Part shown: positions 1 through 7,086 of the stretch, in pieces
Numbering within the stretch: position 1 is the stretch's first letter
How the letters are laid out: each line of letters opens with the position of its first letter
Made by a program: the position numbers and the translations under genes
Assembly (NCBI GenBank): GCA_022360075.1
Contig: JAKSDN010000330.1
Coordinates: 1-15,379, forward strand
DNA: 15,379 nt
Source of the DNA: Kiloniellales bacterium
GTDB taxonomy: Bacteria > Pseudomonadota > Alphaproteobacteria > Kiloniellales > JAKSDN01
Direction of reading: 5' to 3'
Notes under the pieces: generated by a model
Told to the model about the DNA's origin: nothing
Seen by the model: the letters and a program-made list of their open reading frames with translations, nothing else
The model's database searches: none

Positions 1-420
1 CATGCTGTCGACGATCAGCACAGCGTCGTCGACCGTTTTCTCGGCTGGAACTGCGTGCAGTGGCCGGCCCGCGAGCCCGTGAATGCAGAGGGCGTGATCG
101 GCGCTTTGTCGGACGGCCGTTTCTATGCCTCTACCGGCGTGACCATCACCGAGCTCGGCGTGACCGAGGACCGGCGAGCCATCGTGGTCGAGTCCGATGC
201 GGAGCGGATCCTGTGGCGCGTTCGCGATGGCATGCTGGCTGAGATCACCGACGGCGGCAGTGGGCGCCTGAGCCTTGACGCCTTGCCCCGATTGGCGCGC
301 CTCAACAGCTTTTGGCAGGACATCGACAGGCCGGCTGATGCGATCTACGTGCGCGCCGAGTTGGTCGGCCGCAAGGGCAGCTTTGCCTGGACCCAGCCGT
401 TCTTCGTCGAGCCGCAGTGA
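1..420 (+). CDS. PHP-domain metal-dependent phosphoesterase, CehA/McbA-like (C-terminal part, 5' end outside the window)
   Basis: The frame is open from base 1 (HAVDDQHS...) to a TGA at 418-420, so the gene begins before the window and only about 139 residues are visible. The segment AVDDQHS, the later GWNCVQ, and then EGVIGALSDGRFYASTGV resemble the end of PHP-superfamily hydrolases of the CehA/McbA type. In these the Asp-Asp-x-His segment contributes metal ligands, and an alpha/beta tail follows with the 'ALRxGRFYAS' pattern. Family members hydrolyse phosphoesters or related bonds with bound metals. The PotC-like permease gene starts 21 bp downstream, so the two are probably co-transcribed, and the hydrolase may act on the imported substrate. 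A GTG at 55 would be an internal start and is unlikely. Family assignment is fairly firm; the substrate is unknown. Confidence 0.7.
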   Translation, partial: HAVDDQHSVVDRFLGWNCVQWPAREPVNAEGVIGALSDGRFYASTGVTITELGVTEDRRAIVVESDAERILWRVRDGMLAEITDGGSGRLSLDALPRLARLNSFWQDIDRPADAIYVRAELVGRKGSFAWTQPFFVEPQ

Positions 421-441
421 CCCGTCTCCCAGGAAGGACAG

Positions 442-1224
442 ATGAAGACCCATAGAAGCGCAAGCCAAGCGGCGCTTTGGACCATCGCGGCCGCGGTCTT
501 GGCTTTTCTCTACCTACCCCTGTTTCCACCCTTGCTCCTGTCCTTCAGCCCGGAGGGGCAGGGGCTGCAGGCCGGCGGCTTCACCCTGCGTTGGTACCGC
601 GAGATGTGGGAGCAGCCGATTCTCACGTCCTCCTTCAAGACCTCTCTCGTCGCCGCGGCGATCGTGGGTCTGGTGACGCCGCTGCTGGCCCTCTTGGCCG
701 CCATGGCCGTGCGGGAATTCAGGTCGCGCCGGATCATCGTGTTGCTTCTCGTGCTGCCGCTCTTCGTGCCGGCGGTGACCATGGGGCTGTCCACTGCCTT
801 TTTCTTTCAGCGGCTCGGTCTTCCGCCTTCCTTGATCACGATCGTCCTGGTACACGTGATCTGGGCCTTGCCCTTCGCCTTCCTGATCACACTCGCCGTC
901 ATGGCGACTTTCAATCCCCTGTACCTGGAGGCGGCCTACCTCAGCGGCGCAGGGCGCTGGCGGGCTTTCATGGATGTCGAGTTGCCCTTGATCTTTCCGG
1001 GCATCTTCGGCGCGTCGATCTTCTCGGTGATCCTGTCCTTCAACGAGACCATACGGACGACCATGGTGCAGGGTCCTCTGAACACGGTGCAGACCTACAT
1101 CTGGTCGACCTTTCTACAGGTCGGACTCTCGCCGACGCTCTATGCGCTCATGGGACTGCTGGTCATCCTGACCTTCGGCCTGGTGGTGGTGATGATCCTG
1201 CTGGGCTTCGCGCGGAAAAACTAG
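442..1224 (+). CDS. ABC transporter permease, PotC-like (spermidine/putrescine family)
   Basis: This 260-residue inner-membrane protein has about six hydrophobic segments, and its length is close to that of PotC. The first segment (about 10-33) is followed by the FSPEGQG/FTLRWY region typical of PotC and YdcV-like permeases. A binding-protein-dependent permease EAA loop is visible around residues 160-180 (EAAYLSGAGRWRAFMDVELP), which docks onto the ATPase. A strong ribosome binding site, AGGAAGG at 431-437, sits about 5 bp before the ATG and fixes the start. The gene follows the PHP hydrolase by 21 bp and ends inside the same CTAG as the oppositely oriented ATPase. Its partner permease (PotB-like) and binding protein are not in the window. 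The substrate could be a polyamine, another small cation or an organic phosphate; the sequence alone does not decide. Confidence 0.9.
   Translation: MKTHRSASQAALWTIAAAVLAFLYLPLFPPLLLSFSPEGQGLQAGGFTLRWYREMWEQPILTSSFKTSLVAAAIVGLVTPLLALLAAMAVREFRSRRIIVLLLVLPLFVPAVTMGLSTAFFFQRLGLPPSLITIVLVHVIWALPFAFLITLAVMATFNPLYLEAAYLSGAGRWRAFMDVELPLIFPGIFGASIFSVILSFNETIRTTMVQGPLNTVQTYIWSTFLQVGLSPTLYALMGLLVILTFGLVVVMILLGFARKN
1221..1224. other. Shared convergent stop: CTAG ending two facing genes
   Basis: The + strand permease stops with TAG at 1222-1224. The - strand ATPase stops with TAG read from 1223 down to 1221. The palindromic tetranucleotide CTAG therefore supplies both stop codons, and the genes overlap tail to tail by 2-4 bp. 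There is no room for a conventional intergenic terminator between them, so any terminator must lie within the opposing coding sequences. Confidence 0.95.
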
Positions 1225-2285
1225 TCCTGGAGAATCACCAAGGCCTGGGGATCGAGGCCGACCCAGGTTTGGCCATTTGCCCCGTCGCTTGCCGCGTGCG
1301 GCGAGGACGCGGTCAACCGCTGTCCATCGGCCAGCCTCAGAGCGTAGTCGGTGTTGCTGCCCCGGTAGGTCGTCTCCAGCACCTGGGCCTGGAGTCGAAT
1401 GGCACAGCTTTCGGCGGCGGTGCCGACCACGAGGCTCTCGGACCGCACGGCCAGCCCGATCGACTTGGGCGCCGGCTCGCGCGAGGAAACGTCGATGTCC
1501 AGGGGCGTCCCGGCCAGGACGAAGGTCGCTCCGTTTTCAGGCGAAGCGGCGGCTTCGGCGGTGAGAACGTTGCAGCCACGAAAGAACTCGGCGACGAAGC
1601 GTGTTGCCGGCCGACGGAAAATCTCCTCCGGGGCCGCCAACTGCACCACCTTGCCGTGATTCAGCACGGCGATACGGTCACTCATGGCGAGTGCTTCTTC
1701 CTGGTCGTGCGTGACGTAGATGAACGTCGTCCCGGTACGACGCTGGATGCGCTTCAACTCGCCCTGCATCTCCCGCCGGATTTTCTCGTCCAAGGCGGAC
1801 AGCGGCTCGTCGAGGAGCAGGATGGCGGGCTCCGGTGCCAAGGCGCGCGCCAAGGCGACCCGCTGCTGCTCTCCCCCGGAAAGCAGCGAGGCATTCTTGG
1901 AGTCCATGCCTTGCAGGCCGACCATTGAGAGGAGCGTCTCCACGCGCGCGTCGATTTCGCGCCAACTGCAACCGCGAACCTTGAGCCCATAGCCGATATT
2001 CGCGGCGACCGACATATGCGGGAAGACCGCATACTGCTGAAACACCATTCCCAGGTTTCTGTTCCAAGGCGCCACGCCCGCTACGTCCTGCCCGGCGATC
2101 CGCACTTGACCGTCTTCAGCAGCTTCAAGTCCGGCAACAATGCGAAGCAGTGTCGACTTTCCCGACCCGCTTGGGCCGAGCAAGGTGAAGAACTCGCCAC
2201 GTTTGACCGTAAGGTCGATACGATCGGCCACGACCTTGCCGTCGAAGGCCTTGCTGATGCTGGTTAGCTCAAGGATTGTGGGCAT
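1221..2285 (-). CDS. ABC transporter ATP-binding protein, PotA-like
   Basis: A 354-residue ATPase when started at the ATG at 2285. Residues 37-45 are the Walker A motif (GPSGSGKST). The Q-loop lies in the segment GMVFQQYAVFPHMSV. The signature is LSGGEQQRVALARAL, and Walker B is LLLDEP followed by the SALD D-loop and a THD switch histidine. The C-terminal ~110 residues (with IGLAVRSESL) look like the TOBE domain that PotA-type ATPases carry. It probably energises the PotC-like permease next door even though it is on the other strand. The frame stays open to a TTG at 2438, with in-frame ATGs at 2336 and 2324. The extra 51 residues have no domain character, so 2285 is preferred, although its ribosome binding site is weak (AGAG). 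The exact start is uncertain. Confidence 0.88.
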   Translation of the reverse strand: MPTILELTSISKAFDGKVVADRIDLTVKRGEFFTLLGPSGSGKSTLLRIVAGLEAAEDGQVRIAGQDVAGVAPWNRNLGMVFQQYAVFPHMSVAANIGYGLKVRGCSWREIDARVETLLSMVGLQGMDSKNASLLSGGEQQRVALARALAPEPAILLLDEPLSALDEKIRREMQGELKRIQRRTGTTFIYVTHDQEEALAMSDRIAVLNHGKVVQLAAPEEIFRRPATRFVAEFFRGCNVLTAEAAASPENGATFVLAGTPLDIDVSSREPAPKSIGLAVRSESLVVGTAAESCAIRLQAQVLETTYRGSNTDYALRLADGQRLTASSPHAASDGANGQTWVGLDPQALVILQD

Positions 2286-2438
2286 TGGCTCTGATGATCG
2301 CTGAAGGGGTCGTGCATTCGGCATCTCTGGATCCATTTCAGCATTCCAACGGCTAGGCGCATACCCCCGGAACCCTGGTGCCATGCGCGTCATGTGCGGG
2401 GACCTGCGCGTTGCGCGTCCAACATCGTCGGGAGCCAA

Positions 2439-2481
2439 GTGACAGCTTCAGACCGAGCCGACGGCGGGTCTGGTCTGTCAC
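2439..2481. repeat. 43-nt interrupted hairpin (GTGACAG ... CTGTCAC)
   Basis: GTGACAG at 2439-2445 pairs perfectly with CTGTCAC at 2475-2481. Inside it, CAGACC at 2449-2454 pairs with GGTCTG at 2467-2472, and the tip GCC-GAC-GGC at 2457-2465 can add three more pairs. This gives about 16 base pairs with two small internal loops. No T-run follows on either strand, so it does not look like a classic intrinsic terminator. It would lie in a long leader of the - strand ATPase transcript or act as a DNA operator. Confidence 0.6.
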
Positions 2482-2534
2482 GCTCCGTTCGAGGCGAAGA
2501 TAGCCGCGATTCATGGCGCGTTTCCAGCCAATAA

Positions 2535-2547
2535 TGAGATTATCTCA
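2535..2547. promoter_or_regulatory. Palindrome TGAGATTATCTCA, T-N11-A (LysR-type box candidate)
   Basis: The arms TGAGAT and ATCTCA are perfect reverse complements around a single central T. The outer bases satisfy the T-N11-A rule described for LysR-type regulator boxes. A further half-site resembling the right arm (AATCTCA) occurs at 2573-2579. The site sits in AT-rich DNA about 175 bp upstream of the preferred GMC dehydrogenase start. It is a candidate operator; which protein binds it is not shown. Confidence 0.45.
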
Positions 2548-2583
2548 ATACACCGATAAGAAAAATCGTGCTAATCTCAGTTT

Positions 2584-2609
2584 CTGCCTATGCTGTCTTT
2601 GACAGGCAG
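2584..2609. repeat. Nested inverted repeats overlapping a TTGACA hexamer
   Basis: CTGCCT at 2584-2589 pairs with AGGCAG at 2604-2609. Within it, CTGTC at 2593-2597 and GACAG at 2601-2605 form a 13-bp palindrome around TTT. The two pairings are mutually exclusive at 2604-2605. TTGACA at 2599-2604 matches the sigma-70 -35 consensus, but no good -10 box lies 16-18 bp downstream. It could be an operator overlying a promoter or a leader RNA hairpin of the dehydrogenase operon. Confidence 0.4.
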
Positions 2610-2722
2610 TGGAGGACGAACAGCAGAAGCCTTATGATTAGCCTTCCCGTCCCGGCGGGATGTCGATGGTGGCACACTGCCTGTTTGAAGTAACTGACCG
2701 AGCGATGAGGAACTATAACACG

Positions 2723-4354
2723 ATGGCCAATGTCGTGACCGGTAAGGAGAGTGCGGAGATCCTGATAGTCGGCGCCGGTGCGTCGGGCGCGGTAGCGGCC
2801 AAGCACCTGGCCGAAGCCGGCTTCCAGGTCGTTTGTCTTGAACAGGGCCGTCACGTCGATGTCGGGGAGTTCTACGGCGACAAGCCGGAATGGGAGCTCA
2901 TGTCGCAGAAGCGCTGGCATCCCAATCCCAACGTGCGCGGCCGGCCGAGCGACTATCCGATCGATACCACGGACTCGGACGTCAATCCCCTGATGTTCAA
3001 CGCCGTTGGCGGCAGCACCGTGATCTATGCGGCGCATTGGCATCGCTTCATGCCGTCCGACTTCCGGGTCAAGACGTTGGATGGCGTGACCGAGGACTGG
3101 CCCTTCACCTACGAGGATCTCGAGCCCTACTACGACCACATGGATATGGAGATGGGGGTGTCGGGTCTGGCCGGCGATCCGGCCTATCCGGACTTGACGC
3201 CGCCGCCCCTGCCGCCGCTGCCGATCGGTCGGATCGGCCGCAAGGCGGCAGAGGGCATGAACAAGCTCGGCTGGCACTGGTGGCCGGCGCCCCAGGCGAT
3301 CCCGTCTCGGCCCTATCGTGGCCGCAGCCAGTGCGCGCGCCGGGGCACTTGCATGCAGGGCTGCCCGGAACAGGCCAAGGCCTCGACCGACCTGACACAC
3401 TGGCCCGATGCGCTGAAGCTCGGCGCCAAGCTCGTCACAGGCGCCCGGGTGCGCGAGATCACGGTCGACAAGGCGGGCCGGGCGACCGGCGCCATCTATA
3501 TCGACCGCGACGGCCGGGAACAGGAACAGCGGGCGCGGATCGTGATCCTCTGCTGCAACGGCGTCGGCACGCCCCGGTTGCTTCAGTTGTCGAAGTCGAG
3601 CCGCTTTGCCGACGGTCTGGCTAACAGCTCCGGGCTGGTCGGCCGGAACCTGATGATGCATCCCTACGCGGCGGTGGTGGGCTATTTCGACGAGCCCTTG
3701 GATAGCTGGCTCGGCCCGGCCGGCCAGGCGATTCACTCGATGCAGTTCTACGAGACCGATAGCAGCCGCGGCTTCGTGCGCGGCGCCAAGTGGAACGCCA
3801 TGCCGACCGGCGGGCCGCTCGGCATGCGCTCTGCTTACGGCGGCAAACCCTTGGCCGAGGCTTGGGGGGCCAACCTGCATCGCGAGACCCGCAAGCGTTT
3901 CGGCCGCTCCTTCGAGTGGGGCATCATTGCCGAGGACCTGCCCGACGAGAAAAACCGGGTCACGCTCGACCCCGACCTTGCGGACTCCGACGGCATACCC
4001 GCACCGAAGATCCACTATCGCAACTCCGAGAACACCGAACGATTGCTGGCGTTCCATCTGGAGCGCGCCAAGGAAGCCATGGACGCCACCGGCGCCTACG
4101 AGATGACGACGACCTCGCTGATGCGTGACTGCGGCTGGCATCTGATGGGCACCTGTCGGATGGGCGAGGACCCCGCCCGCTCGGTCGTGAATCAATGGGG
4201 GCGGGCGCATGACGTGCCGAACCTCTACATCTTCGACGGCAGCATCTTTGTCACCTCCTCGGGATTCAACCCGACGGCGACGCTTTGTGCCGTGGCCTTG
4301 CGCTGCGTGCATCACATGATCGAGCAGAAAGCTGAATTGGAGTTCGCGGCATGA
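2723..4354 (+). CDS. GMC-family FAD-dependent dehydrogenase (large subunit, gluconate/glucose dehydrogenase-like)
   Basis: A 543-residue flavoprotein when started at the ATG at 2723 (MANVVTGK). Residues 12-31 hold the Rossmann FAD motif with G17-A-G-A-S-G22. The conserved C-terminal GMC block HLMGTCRMG is followed by NLYIFDGS and SGFNPTATL, with histidines suitable for catalysis. Cysteines 204, 210 and 214 (CARRGTCMQGC) follow the C-x5-C-x3-C spacing of the [3Fe-4S] ligands in bacterial FAD-glucose dehydrogenases. This implies electron transfer through a cluster rather than directly to oxygen. In-frame ATGs at 2660 and 2705 are alternatives; 2723 best matches family N-termini, but its ribosome binding site is weak. 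The last ATGA overlaps the start of the subunit 3-like gene. It probably oxidises an alcohol or sugar group; the substrate is unknown. Confidence 0.85.
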   Translation: MANVVTGKESAEILIVGAGASGAVAAKHLAEAGFQVVCLEQGRHVDVGEFYGDKPEWELMSQKRWHPNPNVRGRPSDYPIDTTDSDVNPLMFNAVGGSTVIYAAHWHRFMPSDFRVKTLDGVTEDWPFTYEDLEPYYDHMDMEMGVSGLAGDPAYPDLTPPPLPPLPIGRIGRKAAEGMNKLGWHWWPAPQAIPSRPYRGRSQCARRGTCMQGCPEQAKASTDLTHWPDALKLGAKLVTGARVREITVDKAGRATGAIYIDRDGREQEQRARIVILCCNGVGTPRLLQLSKSSRFADGLANSSGLVGRNLMMHPYAAVVGYFDEPLDSWLGPAGQAIHSMQFYETDSSRGFVRGAKWNAMPTGGPLGMRSAYGGKPLAEAWGANLHRETRKRFGRSFEWGIIAEDLPDEKNRVTLDPDLADSDGIPAPKIHYRNSENTERLLAFHLERAKEAMDATGAYEMTTTSLMRDCGWHLMGTCRMGEDPARSVVNQWGRAHDVPNLYIFDGSIFVTSSGFNPTATLCAVALRCVHHMIEQKAELEFAA

Positions 4355-4782
4355 GCGCGACGCTGAGCGACCGTGATCGCGAGACCTTCGGGGCCATCGC
4401 CGATGTGCTGATCCCGGAGGCCGAAGGCATGCCCGCGGCGAGCCAGATCGGCGTTCAAGGCGCAGCCCTGGACCACGTGCTGAGTTTACGGCCTGAGCTA
4501 AGGCCGGCATTGGAACGCGGGCTTGCAGCCTGTGCCGGGGCCGAACCATCGGCGGCGGCTGAGGCCTTGAACCGTGATGATCCGGAAGCGCTGGGAGCCA
4601 TCGGCCTGATCGCCTCGGCGATCTACTACATGGACCCCGATGTGCGAAAGCGCCTCGGCTATCCGGGCCAGGAACAGCGGCCCGCGCGTGACGAGGAAGA
4701 GGGCGACTACCTACGCGATGATCTGCTGCAGCCCGTCATCGACCGCGGCGCGATATACAGACGGACGCCGGATCCACGCTAA
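4351..4782 (+). CDS. Gluconate 2-dehydrogenase subunit 3-like protein (small subunit)
   Basis: A 143-residue protein starting in the ATGA overlap with the GMC dehydrogenase, which implies translational coupling and a complex. The N-terminal pattern LSDRDRETFGAIADVLIPEAEGMPAAS is typical of the subunit 3 family, which accompanies GMC dehydrogenases and helps their maturation or export. The C-terminal half has the usual YPGQ segment (residues ~109-112). Characterised family members carry an N-terminal Tat signal that carries the large subunit to the periplasm. This protein starts directly with the mature-like region and shows no twin-arginine motif or hydrophobic stretch, so the complex may stay in the cytoplasm. 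Length is shorter than typical for exported members. No cytochrome c subunit follows. Confidence 0.75.
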   Translation: MSATLSDRDRETFGAIADVLIPEAEGMPAASQIGVQGAALDHVLSLRPELRPALERGLAACAGAEPSAAAEALNRDDPEALGAIGLIASAIYYMDPDVRKRLGYPGQEQRPARDEEEGDYLRDDLLQPVIDRGAIYRRTPDPR

Positions 4783-5000
4783 CCGCTTGGACCAGGAGGT
4801 GCGTTGGATCGAGCGAGTCGGCACGCGGCGAAGTTAGCGGATGGGGAGACCGTCCTGAGGTTCGACCTTCCGGCGCCATTGTCACCGGCGACGTCGAGAA
4901 AACCCGCCCGCGCACGATAGTCGAGAGGACGTAGGAGAGCTTTCGCACATTCCGGGAAGGGGTGGTGGCACCGGCTCTGGTTAAGGAGGTGTTGCGCGAC

Positions 5001-5933
5001 TCAACGGGCCCTGAGGAGTGGGTCCACCTCCATCAGCGCCGACCTCAGCTCTTGAGTGAAGTGCTTCGCGATCATCGAAGAGGGCCGGTGTTTGGGTGTG
5101 ATCATCGCCATCCTGAAACAAATGGCGGGCTCGATCTGCCTGAAGTGAATCCTGCAGTTTCCGTCTTTGAGGAGCCGGTAGCTTTCGGCGGATACGGGGT
5201 CGACGATGGCACAAGCCAGACCCCGTTCGACGTAGGTGAGAAGCGGCAGGAAGTACTGGGTCATGTAGCGGATGTTCGCCATCACCCCCGCCTGGGCGAA
5301 GACCCTGGCCGCCTCGTCGAACACCGCGTGTTCCCGGCCCAGCGTCGCCAGGGGCAGGTTCTCCAGGTCTTTCGGCGCGATGGATTCACGGTCCTTGAGC
5401 CGATGATCTTCCGGCAGGGCGCAGAGACAGCGGAACTCGAAGACCTGGCTGTCGATGAGAGCGGCTTCCGCCGACATGGCGGGGATGTAGTCGGCTAAGC
5501 CGACGTCGTAGCGCTGCGCCGCCATCAAGCGATAGACGCCTTCGGAGCTGCGGGAGACGACGTTGCTGCGAATGTTCGGCTGAAGGCCGCCGTGCCGCAC
5601 GATCAGGTTGGGAATAAAAACGATGGACGGCCCCGGCATGGACGCGACGTGCAACTCGCCCGTCTGCAGCGACTTGATGCGGTGCATGTTGTCCGAGACG
5701 GTCTCGATGCGTCTTAGAATCTCGCTGCATTCATTGTGAAGGTACTGCGCTTCCGGAACCGGGTGCAGTCGTCCGCCTTTGCGTTCGAAAAGCTGCATGC
5801 CGAGTTCTTCTTCGATGCTCGCGATCGTCGCGCTCACGCTCGACTGGGTGCGGTGCAGATGGCGCGCGGCCTCGGAAATCGATCCCGTCAGCATGACTTC
5901 GTTGAAGGCCATGAGCTGGCTGACCTTGAGCAT
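5001..5933 (-). CDS. LysR-family transcriptional regulator (divergent to the ProXVW-type operon)
   Basis: A 310-residue protein of normal LysR length. Residues about 1-62 form the winged helix-turn-helix, with SISEAARHLHRTQSSVSATI as the helix-turn-helix core and ELGMQLFERKGGRLHP as the wing. A linker helix follows (to about residue 90), then a two-lobed effector-binding domain (LHVASMPGPS start, central GLADYIP). The ATG at 5933 is well placed, with a weak ribosome binding site (GGGCG). It is divergently transcribed from the binding-protein gene starting at 6098, and a perfect palindrome lies between them. It is therefore probably the effector-responsive regulator of that operon and of itself. 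The effector is presumably the imported compound or a breakdown product (inference). Confidence 0.92.
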   Translation of the reverse strand: MLKVSQLMAFNEVMLTGSISEAARHLHRTQSSVSATIASIEEELGMQLFERKGGRLHPVPEAQYLHNECSEILRRIETVSDNMHRIKSLQTGELHVASMPGPSIVFIPNLIVRHGGLQPNIRSNVVSRSSEGVYRLMAAQRYDVGLADYIPAMSAEAALIDSQVFEFRCLCALPEDHRLKDRESIAPKDLENLPLATLGREHAVFDEAARVFAQAGVMANIRYMTQYFLPLLTYVERGLACAIVDPVSAESYRLLKDGNCRIHFRQIEPAICFRMAMITPKHRPSSMIAKHFTQELRSALMEVDPLLRAR

Positions 5934-5977
5934 GATCGCCCATCGAAAAAACCGATACTCTAAGCAATATTAACAAT

Positions 5978-5994
5978 TTGTTCCGATGGAACAA
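5978..5994. promoter_or_regulatory. Perfect palindrome TTGTTCC-GAT-GGAACAA, operator candidate
   Basis: Seven-base arms TTGTTCC (5978-5984) and GGAACAA (5988-5994) are exact reverse complements around GAT. The site lies in the 164-bp gap between the divergent LysR gene and proX-like gene, about 104 bp upstream of the latter's ATG and 45 bp from the LysR ATG. This is the position expected of a LysR recognition site. On the - strand, TTGTTC inside the palindrome stands 17 bp from AATATT, a weak sigma-70-like pair ahead of the regulator gene. That would fit autorepression. Confidence 0.55.
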
Positions 5995-6097
5995 GCGCCT
6001 TAGCCTTCCAGATCGACGACACGCGAACGGGCCGGAACGGGCTTTCAGACCTGTCGGGGCCGAACCGCTTCAAGAATCGATCAGCAGGGAGAATACG

Positions 6098-7063
6098 ATG
6101 AAGAAGATGATTATCGGGGTGCTCGGTGCATCCGTTGTCGCCCTCACGGCGCCGCTGGCGCTTGCGGCGGAAAAGGTGAATGTAGGCGCTCCGAACTGGA
6201 CCAGTGCCACGGCGATCGCGCACCTCATCAAGGTGCTGGTCGATGAGAAAGTCGGCGGGGAGGCGACACTCGTTCCGGGAACCAACGCCACGATCTATCA
6301 GGGCATGGACCGCGGTAAGGGCGATGTCGATGTCCATCCGGACGTCTGGCTGCCCAACCAGAAGAACTTCACCGACGAGTACGTCGCCGCAAAGGGGAGC
6401 GTTGTTCTGAGCAGCGAGTATTACGACGGCAAGCAGGGATTTTGCGTCTCCAGGGCCTTTCAGGAGAAGACCGGCATTACGTCGATCTACGATCTGGCGC
6501 GCCCCGACATCGCGCAAATGCTCGACAGCGATGGCGACGGCAAAGGCGAGATCTGGATCGGGGCTCCCGGCTGGAACTCATCGAACGTGAACGAGGTCAA
6601 GGTCCGCGACTACGGACTGATGCCCTTCATGGAGCCGTTCCGCGCCGAGCAGACGGTGAACACCAACCGCGTCGGCGACCGGATCGCGAAAGGCGAGGGC
6701 GTCGCCTTCTATTGCTATGCACCGGAGGCCATCTGGTTCATGCACGACATCGTCCAGCTCGACGAGCCGCCGCACGATCCGGCCAGCTACAAGATGGTCC
6801 AGGCGGCCGAAGACCCGGACTGGTTCGAGAAGTCCAAGGTCGCTTCGGCCGACGCGCCGCGGCAGGTCCAGATCGCCTACTCGAAAACCCTCGAGGCGCG
6901 CGCGCCGACGATCACCGAGCTCCTCGGCAAGATCTCGCTGGACACCGATACCGTCAGCCAGTGGGCTTTCGAGATCGTCGTGAACAAGCGCGAGCCGGAA
7001 GACGTGGTGCGTGAATGGATCGACGCGAACCAGCAACGCGTCGATAGCTGGCTCGGCCTCTAG
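6098..7063 (+). CDS. Glycine betaine/choline-type ABC transporter substrate-binding protein (ProX/OpuAC-like)
   Basis: A 321-residue exported binding protein. Residues 1-23 are a signal peptide (MKKM, hydrophobic core, LALA) with likely cleavage before A24-E-K. No lipobox cysteine is seen, so it is probably free in the periplasm. Tryptophans in GAPNW (W34), DVWLPN (W84), GAPGW and EAIWF are placed like the aromatic cage residues that hold quaternary ammonium groups in this family. LDSDGDGKGE forms an EF-hand-like acidic loop. The start at 6098 is chosen over an upstream TTG (5978) because it begins the signal peptide and has an AGGGAG ribosome binding site about 7 bp before it. It is first in a five-gene operon opposite a LysR regulator. 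The ligand is probably a betaine or similar cation; this is not proven. Confidence 0.9.
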   Translation: MKKMIIGVLGASVVALTAPLALAAEKVNVGAPNWTSATAIAHLIKVLVDEKVGGEATLVPGTNATIYQGMDRGKGDVDVHPDVWLPNQKNFTDEYVAAKGSVVLSSEYYDGKQGFCVSRAFQEKTGITSIYDLARPDIAQMLDSDGDGKGEIWIGAPGWNSSNVNEVKVRDYGLMPFMEPFRAEQTVNTNRVGDRIAKGEGVAFYCYAPEAIWFMHDIVQLDEPPHDPASYKMVQAAEDPDWFEKSKVASADAPRQVQIAYSKTLEARAPTITELLGKISLDTDTVSQWAFEIVVNKREPEDVVREWIDANQQRVDSWLGL

Positions 7064-7086
7064 TTCCTCCCTGCTGGCCAGTCGGC

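Larger units (their letters stand above)
2286..2722. promoter_or_regulatory. Divergent regulatory region between PotA-like ATPase and GMC dehydrogenase
   Basis: No convincing gene is present in these 437 bp. They contain an interrupted hairpin at 2439-2481, a perfect T-N11-A palindrome at 2535-2547, and nested inverted repeats at 2584-2609 that include a TTGACA hexamer. The stretch around 2530-2580 is clearly more AT-rich than the flanking coding DNA, as expected of a promoter. Promoters for both flanking genes should lie here, but no pair of -35/-10 boxes with normal spacing stands out. Confidence 0.6.

Noticed and set aside
477..1928. 483-codon + strand open frame spanning permease and ATPase genes
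   Set aside because: It crosses two recognisable genes in the wrong frames and shows no motifs.
2670..2685. TGGCAC followed by CTGT, a possible sigma-54 promoter before the GMC dehydrogenase
   Set aside because: The -24 half is perfect but the -12 half has GT instead of the nearly invariant GC, so the match is not convincing.
2588..4549. 653-codon open frame on the - strand opposite the GMC dehydrogenase
   Set aside because: It is the antisense of a clear FAD dehydrogenase. Its translation is rich in Arg, His, Gly and Ala with no family motifs, as expected of a GC-rich shadow frame.
4783..5000. Possible small gene or terminator in the 218-bp convergent gap after the dehydrogenase operon
   Set aside because: Short open frames lack ribosome binding sites and family features. 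Only direct repeats (CCGGCG, GTCGAG) were seen, with no stem followed by a T-run.
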